Source of the DNA: Asterochloris sp. CNOR1
Taxonomy: Eukaryota; Chlorophyta; Trebouxiophyceae; Trebouxiales; Trebouxiaceae
Direction: 5' to 3'
Length of the DNA: 64,000 bases
NCBI GenBank assembly: GCA_963969365.1
Contig: OZ017749.1
Location: forward strand, 3,720,001 to 3,784,000
Each line of letters starts with the position of its first letter. The stretch's first letter is position 1. Under the pieces are notes generated by a model. It did no database searches. It had not been told where the DNA came from and saw only the letters and a list, made by a program, of their open reading frames with translations. Made by a program: the position numbers and the translations under genes. Positions 41,962-53,794 of the stretch are shown here, piece after piece.

Positions 41962-43069
41962 CTGCACATCCAGGAAAAAATCTATCCGAAGCCTGTCCCT
42001 GTCTGTCAATGCAGTTGAGCACATCAGGTCAAGCCCGAATATGGTGTCGCATCCTACTTCAAACTAGTTAAAACGAGCTGAGCTCTTTAGCGCCGCAGCC
42101 TCTGCTGCGACAGGCATCAGAACTGGGATTGTTCCCCATCTATGTGCGTCCCACACCATGTACAGATCATCGCCAATGCAACGACATGAACATACACTGC
42201 CCACGTGGCCACAGGGCCAGCTGCCAGGCTCCTTCCTTGTTTGCTGTTTATCCACTTGTTCACACTGTTTCACACTTGTTTCACGCTTGTCTCTGATTTC
42301 TTGTTCACCTTTGACCCACTCATTTGCCACACCTGATCGTCACTTGTTCCATCTCAAATGTCACACTTGTAATCCTCTACGTTCCCACCTTGTGCCTCAC
42401 ACAACTATAGCACTAGTTTGCTGCAACAAGAGGGAGATAAGTGTGCCCAGTTTTATCACTAGTGCCGGGCTGCTTAAATCTGGCTTTGTTGATTAATCCT
42501 GCATCTGCACCGTCGGCTGTAGCTTGGCTCGATGCATGTTGCCTCATGTCTGCCGGCCTGATGGGTGCTGTTGTGCTGTGGATCACCTCCAGATGCAGGG
42601 CACCTCCTTCAGCCTTGCTTGCAGCCAATACTAAAGCTGCAGCCCATGCCCATGTCACGGACCACTGCCTGACAACTCAAGTGTTCTGTTGGCCTGCAAC
42701 ACACCCTCCCAGTACCCTCCTGCAGGTGGAAGACACCACATCTGGCTTTGCCCTCAGCCTGTTTGTGGACCTGACCTACCAGTGGGGCAACAACAGCCTG
42801 CCGCACCCTCAGGCAAGTGAGGTGGGAGGAGTCTGCAGCCTGGTGGTCATGATAATCCACCCCAGCATGGTGCGCTGCAAAATGGCAGCCTGGCTGGGGT
42901 GGAGCCCAGCCCCAGCCTGCAGCAGGCCTTGTACAATGAATGTAGATTTTCTGAGTAGATGAATGAGAACACTTTCATAATTCGAGGCAAAAGCATTGAC
43001 ATGCCCTGGAGGGGCTGTTCCGGTGGATGCAAGTTGACAGGACGCTGCAGCCGCCACGGATCCATCCCT
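41962..43069. other. Intergenic region between GST and GT47 genes
   Basis: Relatively AT-rich around 42240-42500. A possible isolated exon at about 42726-42815 (GFALSLFVDLTYQWGNNSL) is bordered by TGCAG and a GCAAGT donor, but its phase does not join the GT47 gene. It may be part of an unrecognised gene. Confidence 0.35.
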
Positions 43070-45393
43070 ATGGCAGGTGAGGAGAAAAACTTCCACTTTG
43101 ACAATCAGGCGCTTCTTGCCAGCCGGATAAGCTGTGCACGAATACAGCATCTGTTCAAGTTTGTGAAGCTCAGGAGCCCAGCATGTGATCCCCTCCCTGT
43201 TGACCCCTCCATGCCTGCAGGGAAAAGAGCTGAGGAGCCAGCACAGCTGCAGGCAGCCTGGCAGTGGTCCCCTGGTGCAAGGATAGCACTGCTGGCCTCC
43301 TGTATACTGGTGACAGGCGCACTGGGCTGGCTGTGCTCCTTCCAGATTCCCTCACACCTGAATTTCAAAGGTCTGAGCACCTGGCTCGTTCTGGCCCTGG
43401 TTGGAGCGAAATGCTTGCACCTCTGGCATGCAGGGCACGTGACAGGCTGGACATTGCAGAGATACACTGAAAGTCTTGCAAGAATCAGCATCGATGGGAG
43501 ATTGGCACGCAAGCTGCAATGGTGAGGGCTTTGTGCAATGGGCCAGCCGTCTTTGAGCATGCTCTCAGCCATTAGCAGTCCTCACAGTCCTCCAGAGCAG
43601 CAGGCAACATGGTCACTGCAGCTCGGTGCGCAGACATGTATGAGCAGCCATCAGCATTTGCAGCCGTGCTCTCCTATCTAGGGTAGCCGCCAGCTTTTGC
43701 AGCCATGCTGACAACAGCAGAAGAGGAAAAAGCCAGAGGCAGCCAGCGCTGGCTAGCATCAAGGCGCGGCATGTCCACAGAACATTGGCAGCAGCCAAGC
43801 TCCGCCTGTGTTTGCAGGTCTCCGCACAAGCGCCACCCCAGCTGGTATGTTGCGGAGATAGCTGCAGACCTGCGCTTCCAGGGCTGGCTGGACGTCCCCA
43901 GCACCAGCAGTCAGGGCCTGGCAGCTGGCTTCACTGTACTCGGCGACATCATTGACATGGACCAGAGCGCCTGGACATCATCCTGGTTTGGTGAGCTCTT
44001 GCTGCGTGACAATGTGCGATTCGGGTGGCTTGCGGGACCTTTTGCTTCGTGAAATCATGCTGGCTCCATGGGTTGCGTAGGCTCCTTTTGTGAGACGACG
44101 CGTCTTTCAGTGCCTCAGACACTGCTGCTGGCCATGCAGCCACTGCTTACTGGGTCAGCAATCAGATGCAGCTGTCACCACATCGAACCCACAGCTCAGA
44201 CCTGGCTGATTTTGTCTGGGTACCAGCTGTCTTTTTCACTGAGGTCAGAGCCTGTGATTACCAGCTGTTCCTCTGCTACCAGTATACAGTCCACCTACAG
44301 AGACTTTTGACATGTGCAGGTGCAATGTCAAACATTCATGGACACCGCTTTAGACACACTACCTCTTCTGCAACAGAAGGCTCATCTGCTGGCCACATCA
44401 ACTCCCATGTCTGTGTTTCCAGAATGCTTGGAACACCCTAGTGCGCTCAATTTCACATTCGTGACCCCAGATCCTTGGGCAGAGCTGCCGACCTGGTCGC
44501 CCCAGCTGACCAACCTGTGTGTGGGCTGCCCCACTCTTGGACACGTGCACTGGCATGCTGGTGGGTGTCTTTCAACTGGAAGTTGCCGTGAGGCTGCCAT
44601 GCCTCTTACTCTGCGGGCACGTCCTTGAGTGGCTGACACGTCCCTGCAGGCTCTGCAGAATGGCAAAATGTCACACACCGCTTGCACAGCAACAAAAGCC
44701 AGCTTATCTTCTCGTCCTTCAACAAGCGCGACGTCATCCTGTATTCCACTGTAACCAGGAGCTCTGAGAGCTTCGGCCTCCACGACCAGTGCATGCAAGC
44801 TGAGCCTGAGGTATGCACCCACCTGGATTTTGATGCTGACACAGATAAGGGACATGCAATCATGAGCTCCCTGGAAGGCTACAAGATGGCATACTATGTT
44901 GCAATGCCCCAAGGCGATTACATGGTCAGGTGAGCCTGGTCGTTGTTTGCCTGCTGGTTTTTGGGTCTTGTGCCTGGCCTTGACATCTCAATGGGGCTTC
45001 ACCTATGCTTGCAGGATCTCATTCTGGGATGCACTTGTCATTGGCACTATACCAGTTGTGTTTAACGCCACATTTTATCAGCATCTCCCCTTCTCAGACA
45101 TTGTGCCATACCATGACTTTGTGCTCTACATAAATTACGAAGCAACTCTGGCACCTGATGCGCCAACATATGTCCAGGTGGTGCAAAAGCAGCACAATGC
45201 AACAAGGGCACAACATAAGCTTGAAGAAATTGGCAGGCTTGCTCACCTCTTCCAGTACTCTCTGAATCCAGATCACAGCCTGATCACATGGGATGCGCGG
45301 GGAACAGTCCACACACAGGATGACGCATTCACTGCAACTGTCAAAGCGGCGCTCAGGAACCTCTGCTCACGAGGCTTGTCAAAGTACTGCTGA
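43070..45393 (+). CDS. Exostosin-family glycosyltransferase (GT47), type II membrane protein
   Basis: Golgi enzyme class that builds cell-wall or glycoprotein glycans. Exons 43070-43076, 43221-43521, 43818-43990, 44119-44243, 44320-44560, 44650-44929, 45015-45393 agree in phase: 501 residues. The first coding exon is only 7 nt (M-A-G|). A signal anchor follows (RIALLASCILVTGALGWLCS), then a second hydrophobic stretch (STWLVLALVGAKCL). The exostosin domain includes SSDLADFVWVPAVFF, KRDVILYSTVTRS and the acceptor/sugar-nucleotide end region ISFWDALVIGTIPVVFNATF with PFSDIVPYHDFVLYI. Gene end at TGA 45391-45393. The precise sugar transferred cannot be told. Alternative first exons are possible because a 7-nt start exon is hard to prove. 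Confidence 0.8.
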
Positions 45394-45710
45394 TTTTCTT
45401 GCACCTTTTCATCATGAATCACTGCACAATTTCATCAGCAGCCAGTTGTTTTTTGCCAGAGTACATGTATTGAAGAACAAGTAATGACATGCACACCTTC
45501 AGCACTGAGGCCAGCTCACCGTGCACTTGTATGTCCGTCACCACCTCCAATCTGATCAGCTCTCACAGCCGCAGGGTGGGACCCCAGCACACCATCAGGC
45601 TTGACTGTCAGCAGGTGTTGAGCCAGCCATTCCTCCCGCTCCCTCTCTTGTATCTGACAGTACACATGAGCAGCAGCTGGCTAGGCAGTCCAGGCGCTGG
45701 GCTGCCAAGT

Positions 45711-47202
45711 TCAGATGCCAAGGCCCCTGATGTACCTTGTGAGGGCCCCCACAAACAGCTCACAGCTGCAGTGCAGTATAGCAGAGTCTTGAGCGGTCAG
45801 ACAAGAGCTGGCGAATCATTTGCAGGGCATAGTAAACAGCAGGGTGGCCAGCGCCCCACAAGGGCATTAGCTTGGCACCTCCAAGAGGCAAGGGTCAAAG
45901 AGGAAGCAATGCACACCCAGGGAGGCAGCTGCTGAAAGAGGCAGCCGCTTGGTTGACTGTGCCTGACAAGCCAGATGGAAGAGGTGGCTCAGCAGCAAGC
46001 CATGAGAGGCGGCAACCTGAGGAAGCTGCCACTCACAATGACAGCGGGCTGACCTGAAGGGCTGGCCTGGCACGTAGACAGGGTTCTTGGCCACAAAGTC
46101 CACATACATGGCAGAGTAGATGTAGGCCAGGTGCTCCCTCATGTCGTTCACTGTCTCATCTGTGTTGAGGACAAACTGCAGGCAGCGCAAGGGGCGACTG
46201 TCAAGGTCGCGAGGCAAACACCAAGCTTCAGTCTGCCTCCTGGCAACCTGCTCTGCCAGGCTGATTTCAAGAGCAGGGATCAAGTGAGACACATCCAGTG
46301 CTGTGCTTGTTTATAGTACTGCATGGGGCCTTGTTCAAACCTGTCTTGGCCTTGAAGCAGCAGGTTCTTCTTTCAGGCAATTGCCTGCCTCCAGCAGCAT
46401 GCAGTCATGTGACAGCCTGCTTGATGATGCCATTCCGCATCAGGTGTCAAGATGAGAGCTCCGCGCTCTGCCGTTGCGGCACAGAGGCTCCACACATGAA
46501 CAGCGTTGCAGAGAATCAAGCGGCCAACCTCCTTGCTGCCATGCTGCGGCAGGCGTGTGCTATGCTGCCCCAGGATTGCAGGCTGGGGAAACAGGCCCAG
46601 CATCAAGCCAGACACTGCTTGTGGCTGGCCCTGCAGCTGGCTGCGTGCTGCCATGACGCAAGAGACCGTGTGCTGCATGGCCCATCGTCTCAGCAGACGG
46701 GAGAGGCATGCTGCTCTGCCCGGCGACTGCCTCTGCAGCCCAGAGACCCCACCTTGAGGCCAGACAGGGTCTCCATGAAGTGCAGCTTGTAGTTGTTGGT
46801 CTTGAAGCTCTGGAAGCTGCAGGCCTCGCCAATGCGCAGCTGAGCGCCCAGCTGGGGTTTGTCATCAGACCTGCGGCGCAAACGACCTGTTGGCAATCTC
46901 AGCGCAGAGGCCATGTGAGCGCAGTGTATCCTGAGCAGCCTGGCAGGACAGTGGCAGCGCACTGCAATCAAATGAGGCCCGTGCTGCATGCTTATTCGTG
47001 CAAGGCATGCTGGCGCTCACGGACGGGGATCCATTGCTGCGGCAAACGTCTTCAGAGAAAAGAACAGCCCAAACATCATCTTCTGGTCATCGCTGAGGGA
47101 TCCAGCGCCGTGCCTCACAGACTTTGGGCGCGACCACTCATAGTAGAACAGGCAGGTGCCCTGCCTGTTGAAGATGTACATGTTGTAGCACACCTGCAAC
47201 AT
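45711..47202 (-). CDS. TRAPPC1: TRAPPC1/Bet5, TRAPP complex subunit
   Basis: Core longin-fold subunit of the TRAPP tethering complex, a Rab1/Ypt1 exchange factor in ER-Golgi traffic. Exons on the minus strand: 47202-47021, 46870-46753, 46175-46054, 45765-45711; phases agree, 158 residues (family usually ~145). Motifs: MLQVCYNMYIFNRQGTCLFY, DDQKMMFGLFFSLKTF, FKTNNYKLHFMETLSGLK, FVLNTDETVNDMREHLAYIY and SAMYVDFVAKNP, then the short C-terminal exon CELFVGALTRYIRGLGI. Its 3' end faces the GT47 gene (convergent), and its 5' end faces the CCB gene, with ~250 bp between starts for a shared promoter. Confidence 0.93.
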
Positions 47203-47455
47203 GCTGAGGGGTGGGGCTCATGGCACAATGAAGCTCTCTGATGCTGACTGCCGAAAGGCTCACCATCCTGGTCTGATGCCCGATCAAATAAAGGGCTCTG
47301 TTGCTTTGAGCTGGGCTCAGCGCCGTAACATGTCATTAACCAGGAGAGATGGCATTCGAGTCGGTCAGCTTCTTGACTGGGCTGTGATTACCAGAAAGGC
47401 CAAGGAGCCTTCAGGAACAAAAGTGTGCCTGCATGATTGGCGGCCCTCGAAGGGA
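47203..47455. promoter_or_regulatory. Compact bidirectional promoter region (TRAPPC1 / CCB)
   Basis: Only ~250 bp separate the divergent start codons. No named motif is evident, but both core promoters must lie here or within 5' exons. Confidence 0.5.
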
Positions 47456-50126
47456 ATGATTGTAAGTGACCATGTAGCTTGGCGAGATGCAGCCATCAGT
47501 GTGAGGCCACCTGGTCTCTGCTTGAGGTCCAGTAAGCCTCTTACAAGGAGACTCTCCTGGCAGCCACGTGGCAGGGCAGTGTGTCGGTGCTTGAAGCAGG
47601 AGGTGAGCCAGGCACGGACCCAACCTGGCGCTGATCATCGCTCTTGCAAGTGTTCCCAATCGTGCTCTGACCTGCCATGCCATCACTGATCTGCCAGGTG
47701 GTGCCTGATGAGGAGTTCAACTGGGCAGCGCGGTACGAGGCGCAGCTGAGAGCCCTGCCACTGGCGGCCGGCGCTACAGGCATTGCGGGGGTGCTGCTCA
47801 ACCGGCTTGCTGGAGGGGTGAGTGCTGCAGGTGCCTGCTAGTGCTGCAAAACATTCAGGCAGAGGGTCTGCCTGATAGCCTTCACGAGGTGCTTAAGACT
47901 TCAAGCAGAAGGGCTGCCCAATGCTGCAGCTGTGGGCGCTGGGGCCTTTCTGCAGCAAATTCAGAGGTCCAGTGGCCCTCAGCCGCACTCTGCCCTGGTA
48001 AGTTCAGCAGAGCTGAGAGCAAGCAGCATTGGCAGCTTGCAGGCCACTGGGTGGCTTTGTCAGTGTTTTACATGACGACAGATTTCATGATACTGCAGGC
48101 GCCAGACACAGCAGCCCACATCTTGCTGGTGCACACTGCAGTATTGCCTTGCAAGTTTACGGTTGCCCCCTGCAACTGCTGTCTAGTGCTATAGGGACAC
48201 CACAGCGCTGCACTTGGACATCGCTCTTCTCATAGTAAATCTGCTCTCCATGGGCTCAAAGCTCCCTGTGCAGGCAATGCATGTGGCTCAGGCTCTGCAG
48301 ATTGCACCCAGGCCTGGGCTCCTCCCCTGACACGTCCGTTGCTCAGGTCCATCTTCCCTGCAGGTGACTTTCGTGCTTCTGCGGCAGGGACCAACTGCTT
48401 CGTCTCTTCCAACAGACTGGCGCCTGTGTCGGACACAGGAACTGCTCACATTCCAGCTGCCTGCAGGGTGGCTTCCTACACAGTCCTTGCAGAGGGACAT
48501 CCTACATCTCACACAGCGTGGCCTCCTTGCACCTCTCATGCTGAGAGCATGTGACCCCGCCTGCAGGTGGCACCTGTGGTGGATGCAAGCTCGTCTCAGT
48601 CCCGGGCAGATGTGGTGGTCATCCTGCTGTCAGCCGTGCTGACACTGACCGGGCTGCAGTGGCTCTCCCTGAGGCCAGTGGAGAAGGAGCCAGTGAGTCT
48701 GCTGCACAAGCAGGGCAAAGGGCTGCTCTGGCTGGCTCTTGTGGGCTTTTGGAATGCTGCCCCTGAGGCTGTGCATGGTGATTTGGCAGGTTAGCTGCTG
48801 GCCTGCTGTGTGGCAGTCTCCACACTGATACCATGACAGCAGCGGCTGACCATCAGTCATCGCATGCATGGCTGTGGGCTGTTGCCCTGTGACCGTGTTC
48901 CTTTTGGGCTGAGGCCAGCAATGAGCTACCTGCAAACAACTGCCTGCAGGTAGCCCTCAATGGCACGCAGCTGACCTTCCTGGACGCTCAGCTTCCAGCT
49001 GCCGTGGCACAGGAGCTGCAGTGGTGAGCAAAAGCTCTGCGCCCTGGCACGGCGTCCACCCTGTGCTCAGCTGCATGCTCCTTCGTGGTGGACCTCAGGC
49101 GGCGTGCCTCTGCATTAAGAAGCTGCTCTGGTTGCAAGGGCAACCCTCCCTGTGGACTTGATCAGTGCAGCCTGCCGTATGTCAGGCCTGCCACTGGAAC
49201 TTTCTACTGGCATACAATGCTGGCACCCACAGTGCTATGAACTCAGGTCTAACTTCCATGAGGCAGCCCTGCCGCTGTGACACCAGCTCCGAAGTTAAGT
49301 GATTGTTCTCTCCTGCAGGGCCTGGGGAGCCTTGGGCAGCTGTACACGCTGCAGCAGCCTGGTCGTCTTTCTTGGCGGCCGCTGTGTGTGCCTGCTGGGG
49401 GCAGCCGCGAACCAGGATGCAGCCCAGAGGGCAGCGCCTGGGGCCATCTGCAAGCAGGCTGTAGCGTCGGGGCGCGGCAACTACCTGGCCAACCTCGTGC
49501 TCTACCCCGGCAGGTGAGCTTCCTAACTTCCCCTGGGAGGAAGGTTTTGAAACACTGAGAAGATACTCATTCATGGAACAAACCACTGTAGATATAGCTT
49601 GTATGGTAGCACCAACTCGCGTAAACTTTCTTCTGGTATTGGGAAGGACAAGGTCTTTTACCTGGCGTTGCTTGCTGTGAGCGGCTGGCGTGCAGGCTTG
49701 CTGCCGCAGTGCAGGCCTCGGTGCAGGCTTACCTCCACACCTTGCACCTTTGGTTGAGTCACCGGGCAATGGTGCCTTGCATAACAAATGCGCTATGGCT
49801 CACTCAGACAACAGAGGTCTATGCTGGTGTCTGCAGGGTTGAATTTGAGCAGTATCTGCCAGACAACACCCAGGGTGTGATCGTGCAACCCATTGGGGAT
49901 CAGGGCGTACTCATTGCAGCCACAGACACTCAGAGGGGCTTTGGCAAGCTTGACCAGGTGTGCGGCTGCTTTAGCTGAAGCCGCCCACAGTCAAGCTTTG
50001 ACACTGAATGCCATTGCTGGTATGCTGCAGGCGTGGATCGCCACCATTGCAGACAAGCTGGACTCCAATTTTGAGCAGGGCCAAGTTGCCCAGCAGGAAA
50101 CACAGGGGGCAGCATCCCAACGTTAG
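47456..50126 (+). CDS. Cofactor assembly of complex C protein, CCB2/CCB4 type
   Basis: Thylakoid factor for covalent attachment of haem c(i) to cytochrome b6. Exons 47456-47602, 47698-47817, 48567-48692, 48950-49023, 49319-49513, 49837-49957, 50031-50126; phases agree, 292 residues. The first exon is Arg/Ser-rich with few acids (VRPPGLCLRSSKPLTRRLSW), fitting a chloroplast transit peptide. Membrane segments: LPLAAGATGIAGVLLNRLAG and ADVVVILLSAVLTLTGLQWL; between them VAPVVDASSSQSR. C-terminal stromal domain: LPDNTQGVIVQPIGDQGVLI and QRGFGKLDQ|AWIATIADKLD. CCB2 and CCB4 are paralogues and I cannot choose safely between them. The 749-nt intron 2 is the longest in the gene. Confidence 0.85.
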
Positions 50127-50292
50127 CGCAGGCCTATGTGGCACGAAAGTGCCTGATATACCTGTGTGCTCCTTACAGCAATGCAGCACACAGGGTGAAG
50201 GAGGAATGCTGCGACAATATGCATGCCGTCATGAACTCATGAGCTGGCCCTGAATGCAAGGGCCTTCATGCTACATACAGATTGCCTGTCAT

Positions 50293-50423
50293 ATGCCTAG
50301 ATATATGCCTAGATATATGCCTAGATAGATGTTTAAGTCAGTCCAAGATGATCAAAGATGCGAACACAGCATGATGCTTTTGCATTTCTAATCATCTTGG
50401 ACTGGACTTGAACATCTAGGCAT
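50293..50423. repeat. Foldback (inverted-repeat) element with 12-bp direct repeats
   Basis: Arms 50317-50352 and 50391-50423 pair almost fully: atgcctagat...cagtccaagatgat against atcatcttggactg...atctaggcat. Pairing continues weakly inward to a ~20-nt loop. The left end is preceded by two more copies of atgcctagatat. It may be a MITE-like element or a 3'-end structure between the CCB and gamma-TMT genes. Confidence 0.85.
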
Positions 50424-50471
50424 AGCCCATCTGATAGGCGGTGACTTCTTGCCTTCTTGCATCTCTTTGGG

Positions 50472-53400
50472 ATGCAGCCAATCCAATGCACACATTTGAA
50501 CCTCGATCATGGCAGTAGTAAGTCTGCATGGTGTTGTGGGAGCCGCCGAGGCAGCTTGAGCTCCCGGCGTGGTCACCATTCCAGCACCAGGAGACAGGGG
50601 GCCTGCAGGGTGCAGGCCAAGCTTGCTGAGGAGATCAAGCCCATGTCTGAGCAGGTCTGGTCAACCTGCCATGCAATCCAACAGCCTTGCCTGCTCTTCG
50701 TCTCTGCATTTTCACCGTGTCATTGTCCTGCAGTTTGCCACATTGAACAAGGGCATTGCCGGCTTCTATGATGAGAGCTCAGCACTGTGGGAGCGCATGT
50801 GGGGTGAGCTGGACTTGGCTCCATCTACAAAATCAATCATCAACAAATTTAATTTGTAAGAGCAGTCCTCTCCACCAGCCACCCAAGTTTTTGCCATGGT
50901 CCTTTACTGTGCAGGCGAGCACATGCACCATGGCTACTACCCTCAGGGTGCTCCGCCTAAGTCCAATGCCCAGGCTCAGATTGATATGATTGAGGAGACC
51001 CTGCGGTGGGCTGGAGCCACGTCTGCCACCAGTGTGAGTATGGCACCTTCCACTCTTGCAGTTGTGCCAGCCTGGAAGCATCATGTGCAGTCCTGTGCCA
51101 TGATTACAAGTGCCCATTGCCGCCACCTGACGACTTAGTGCCTGCCAGCCAACTTCTGGTTCAAAATCCAGCCAGTGTGCCTGCAGATGGTGGACGTGGG
51201 CTGCGGCATAGGCGGGAGCAGCCGTCACATTGCCCGCAAGTTTGGCTGCACCGCCAAGGGGATCACCTTGTCCCCAGTTCAGGTGGGTCTGCACCAGACC
51301 TGGTTGGTCACACCAAGAGCCGTTTGGCAGAAGTCTGTTTGCTGGCCATCATAGGCAGCTGCTGTCCACAGCTTGCAGCACGGCCTGTGCTGTTGTCAGG
51401 GCAATGACATCATGTGCTGCACTGTCGAGGCGCTGCTCAGACCTGCCAACAGCATGAGGAGAGGCCGCCATCGAGCAATGTTGCCACAGCTGTGCTGTCT
51501 GGCCCAAGGGGAATGCCAAGCCCCAGCCCCTGCAATCCCCTGCTGCACTTCTTTGCCTGCACCTCACAGCCTTTTCATGTGCTGGCAAGACATCCCCACC
51601 TGTCCTGCCATCTGCCGGCATGCATCAGTGGCACAAGCAAGCAGGAAGGGCACTTCGTGCCTCTCACTTCACCGACAACACAGCCTAGCAACATGCACTC
51701 TTGTAGGCTGCCTGGACCATGGCATGCATGAGCTGTTGCAGAGTCCCATGTCACAAAAGGGGTCTGCAGGCTGCTTGGGGCAACAGGCTGGCTCAGGTGT
51801 GGAAGCTGGGCAATTCATATGTAACATCAAAAGGTTCATGTCGGATGTTGTCTCCAGGCTGCTTCAGGGCAACAAGCTGGCCCAGGCGAAGAGGCTGGGC
51901 AAGCCATGTGTAGCATCTAAACATGCATATCAGTCGGGGTCTGCAGGCCGTTTCGGGGCAGTCAGCTGGCCCAGGGCAGCCCAGGCAAGAAGCTGGGCAA
52001 GCCATATGAAACACCAACAGACCCGTGTCGTCTGGTGTCTGCAGGCTGCTCGGGGTAACGAGCTGGCCCAGGCGCAGGGACTGGGAGACCGAGTCAGCTT
52101 TCAGGTGGCAGACGCCTTGCACCAGCCCTTTGAGGGCGGGCAGTTTGACCTTGTCTGGTCCATGGAGAGCGGGGAGCACATGCCCGACAAGGCGCAGTTC
52201 GTGGGGGAGCTGGCGCGCGTGTGCAAGCCGGGGGGCCGCATCATTGTGGTCACCTGGTGCCACAGGTGGGTGGCCTGGTGCCTCTGCCTGCAGCAATCTG
52301 GTTCCTGAGGAGCAGGCCCTGCAGGCCTTCTTGAGCCAGATGAGCTGACTGCCTCTGCCTGCGGGGGTGGGGCCTGAGGAGCAGGCCCTGCGGCCCTGCT
52401 GGACCAGATAAATTGCCTAAAGCATGCCTCTGCCTACAGGAATCTGGAGCCTGAGGAGCAGGCCCTGCAGGCCCTGCTGGACCAGATAAATTGCCTAAAG
52501 CATGCCTCTGCTTACAGGAATCTGGGGCCTGAGGAGCAGGCCCTGCAGGCAGATGAGCAGGCCCTGCTGAACCAGATCTGCAAGGCCTACTACCTGCCCC
52601 AGTGGTGCTCCATCAACGACTACGAGCGACTCATGGAGGCCAAGGGCCTCCAAGACATAAGAACAGCTGACTGGTCGGAGGAGGTGGCCCCCTTCTGGGG
52701 AGCTGTGATCCGCTCAGCGCTGTCTGTGGAGGGCTTCAAGGGCTTGTTCACAGCTGGGCTGAAGACCATTAAGGTGACCCCATCTAGCAGGGTCTCAGTC
52801 AAGGCATCATGCAGGACTGCAGCCGTGTGGTGTATGGAGGCTGTTCACGTCTGGGCTGAAGACAATAACAGCAGGTCAGGCTGTTGGCCGTTCATGTGAG
52901 TCACTGGGAATGTCTGCAGAAGAGCGAAGGCAGACAGCGGCCGCTTGCCACTGGGTTGGGAGACCATTGAGGTGGGCCTCCCTGTGCAGACTCGCCTCCG
53001 CCATTGTGAATGGCTCCTCTCTGGGTGTCAGCAAGGTCCCAGCTTTCTGCTGCATTTGGGCCGGTATGGGGATCAAGCGCTGGTGTTAACATCAGCTGAG
53101 AGACACCATGACAGTGGCCTGCAGCTTTCTGAAGGCAGGACAAAGCTGCCCTGTGGGTGAATTGGACATGGCTGCATTCTTACAGGTGGCTCTGCTTCAC
53201 AGAGGTGATGCAAGGCTGCATGCGAGGTTGCTGATGCAGCCTGCAATGTCTTTTGGACGACTGTCACAGTGTTGCAGTGCACAGAGGACGGGGACTGCAT
53301 TGCTGCGTGGCAAGCTCAGCTTCTGCAGGCTAGCCACGATGCTTGCTTGATGCAGAGGACGCGAAGCAGAGCTGTGCTGCAACGCCCCAATCAGCTAGGC

Positions 53401-53506
53401 CTGTGGCTGCCTGCAGGGTGCGCTTGTCATGCCCTTGATGTCGCGTGGCTTCAAGAAGGGCGTCGTGAAGTTCAATTTGATCACAGCCCAGAAGCCTCTG
53501 GAGTGA
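50472..53506 (+). CDS. VTE4: Gamma-tocopherol C-methyltransferase (vitamin E synthesis)
   Basis: Transfers a methyl group from S-adenosylmethionine to gamma- (and delta-) tocopherol, giving alpha-tocopherol in the plastid. Exons 50472-50654, 50734-50803, 50915-51033, 51187-51282, 52045-52265, 52518-52773, 53417-53506; phases agree, 344 residues. N-terminus is Ser/Arg-rich (SRRGSLSSRRGHHSSTRRQG), a transit peptide. Domain signs: GIAGFYDESSALWERMWGEH, HMHHGYYPQG, SAM motif I VDVGCGIGGSSRHIARKFG, FDLVWSMESGEHMPDK, CKPGGRIIVVTWCHR, QICKAYYLPQWCSINDY, DWSEEVAPFWGAVIRSAL and GALVMPLMSRGFKKGVVKFN. Introns 4 to 6 are filled with echoes of exons 5 and 6. An in-frame alternative acceptor for exon 6 at about 52440 would add 26 residues. 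Confidence 0.92.
51770..52005 (+). repeat. Three echoes of gamma-TMT exon 5 head
   Basis: Copies at about 51770, 51858 and 51947 each start after (g)tctgcag or tctccag and repeat gctgctcggggtaacgagct with changes, then ctggcccaggcg...ctgggcaa. Period ~88 nt. The true exon begins at 52045. Copies keep a usable AG but lose the frame after ~50 nt. Confidence 0.9.
52294..52517 (+). repeat. Three echoes of gamma-TMT exon 6 head (~78 bp)
   Basis: Copies begin near 52294, 52362 and 52440 with aatctgg..cctgaggagca and end with ctggaccagataaattgcct plus aaagcatgcctctgc. The last unit is exactly 78 nt before the listed exon start, has its own tacag acceptor, and is fully open in frame. Confidence 0.9.
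52838..52980 (+). repeat. Echoes of gamma-TMT exon 6 tail
   Basis: ggctgttcacgtctgggctg (from 52848) and a weaker tgggttgggagaccattgag (52952) copy the exon end ggcttgttcacagctgggct plus gaagaccattaag|gtgacc. The second copy is followed by gtggg, a possible donor. Confidence 0.65.
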
Positions 53507-53794
53507 GACCTGCCAGCAATTGACTTCAGATGCTGCTGATATCAGCAGTCTGATTGATGAAATGATGAAATGGCTGCCTTCCTCTCAGAAGCAGCATTCG
53601 CAATCAAATGGACAATTGTCTGTGTCGCCACCCGCCCCCACTTTCAGCTCCTCAGTAGTGTAGATTGGCAGCCCCTCCTCATCGTTTCTACAGCAAAACA
53701 TGCACAATTCGTTGTGATGCTCAGAAGTCAGCACACATCAGCGCTCACTCCAGCAGCTGCTGAGCACTGACTGATCTTTCATTCTGGCAGCCTA
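53507..53794. other. Short convergent intergenic region
   Basis: It separates the 3' ends of the gamma-TMT (+) and DUF1764 (-) genes. No coding sequence seen; it presumably holds both poly(A) sites. Confidence 0.5.
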
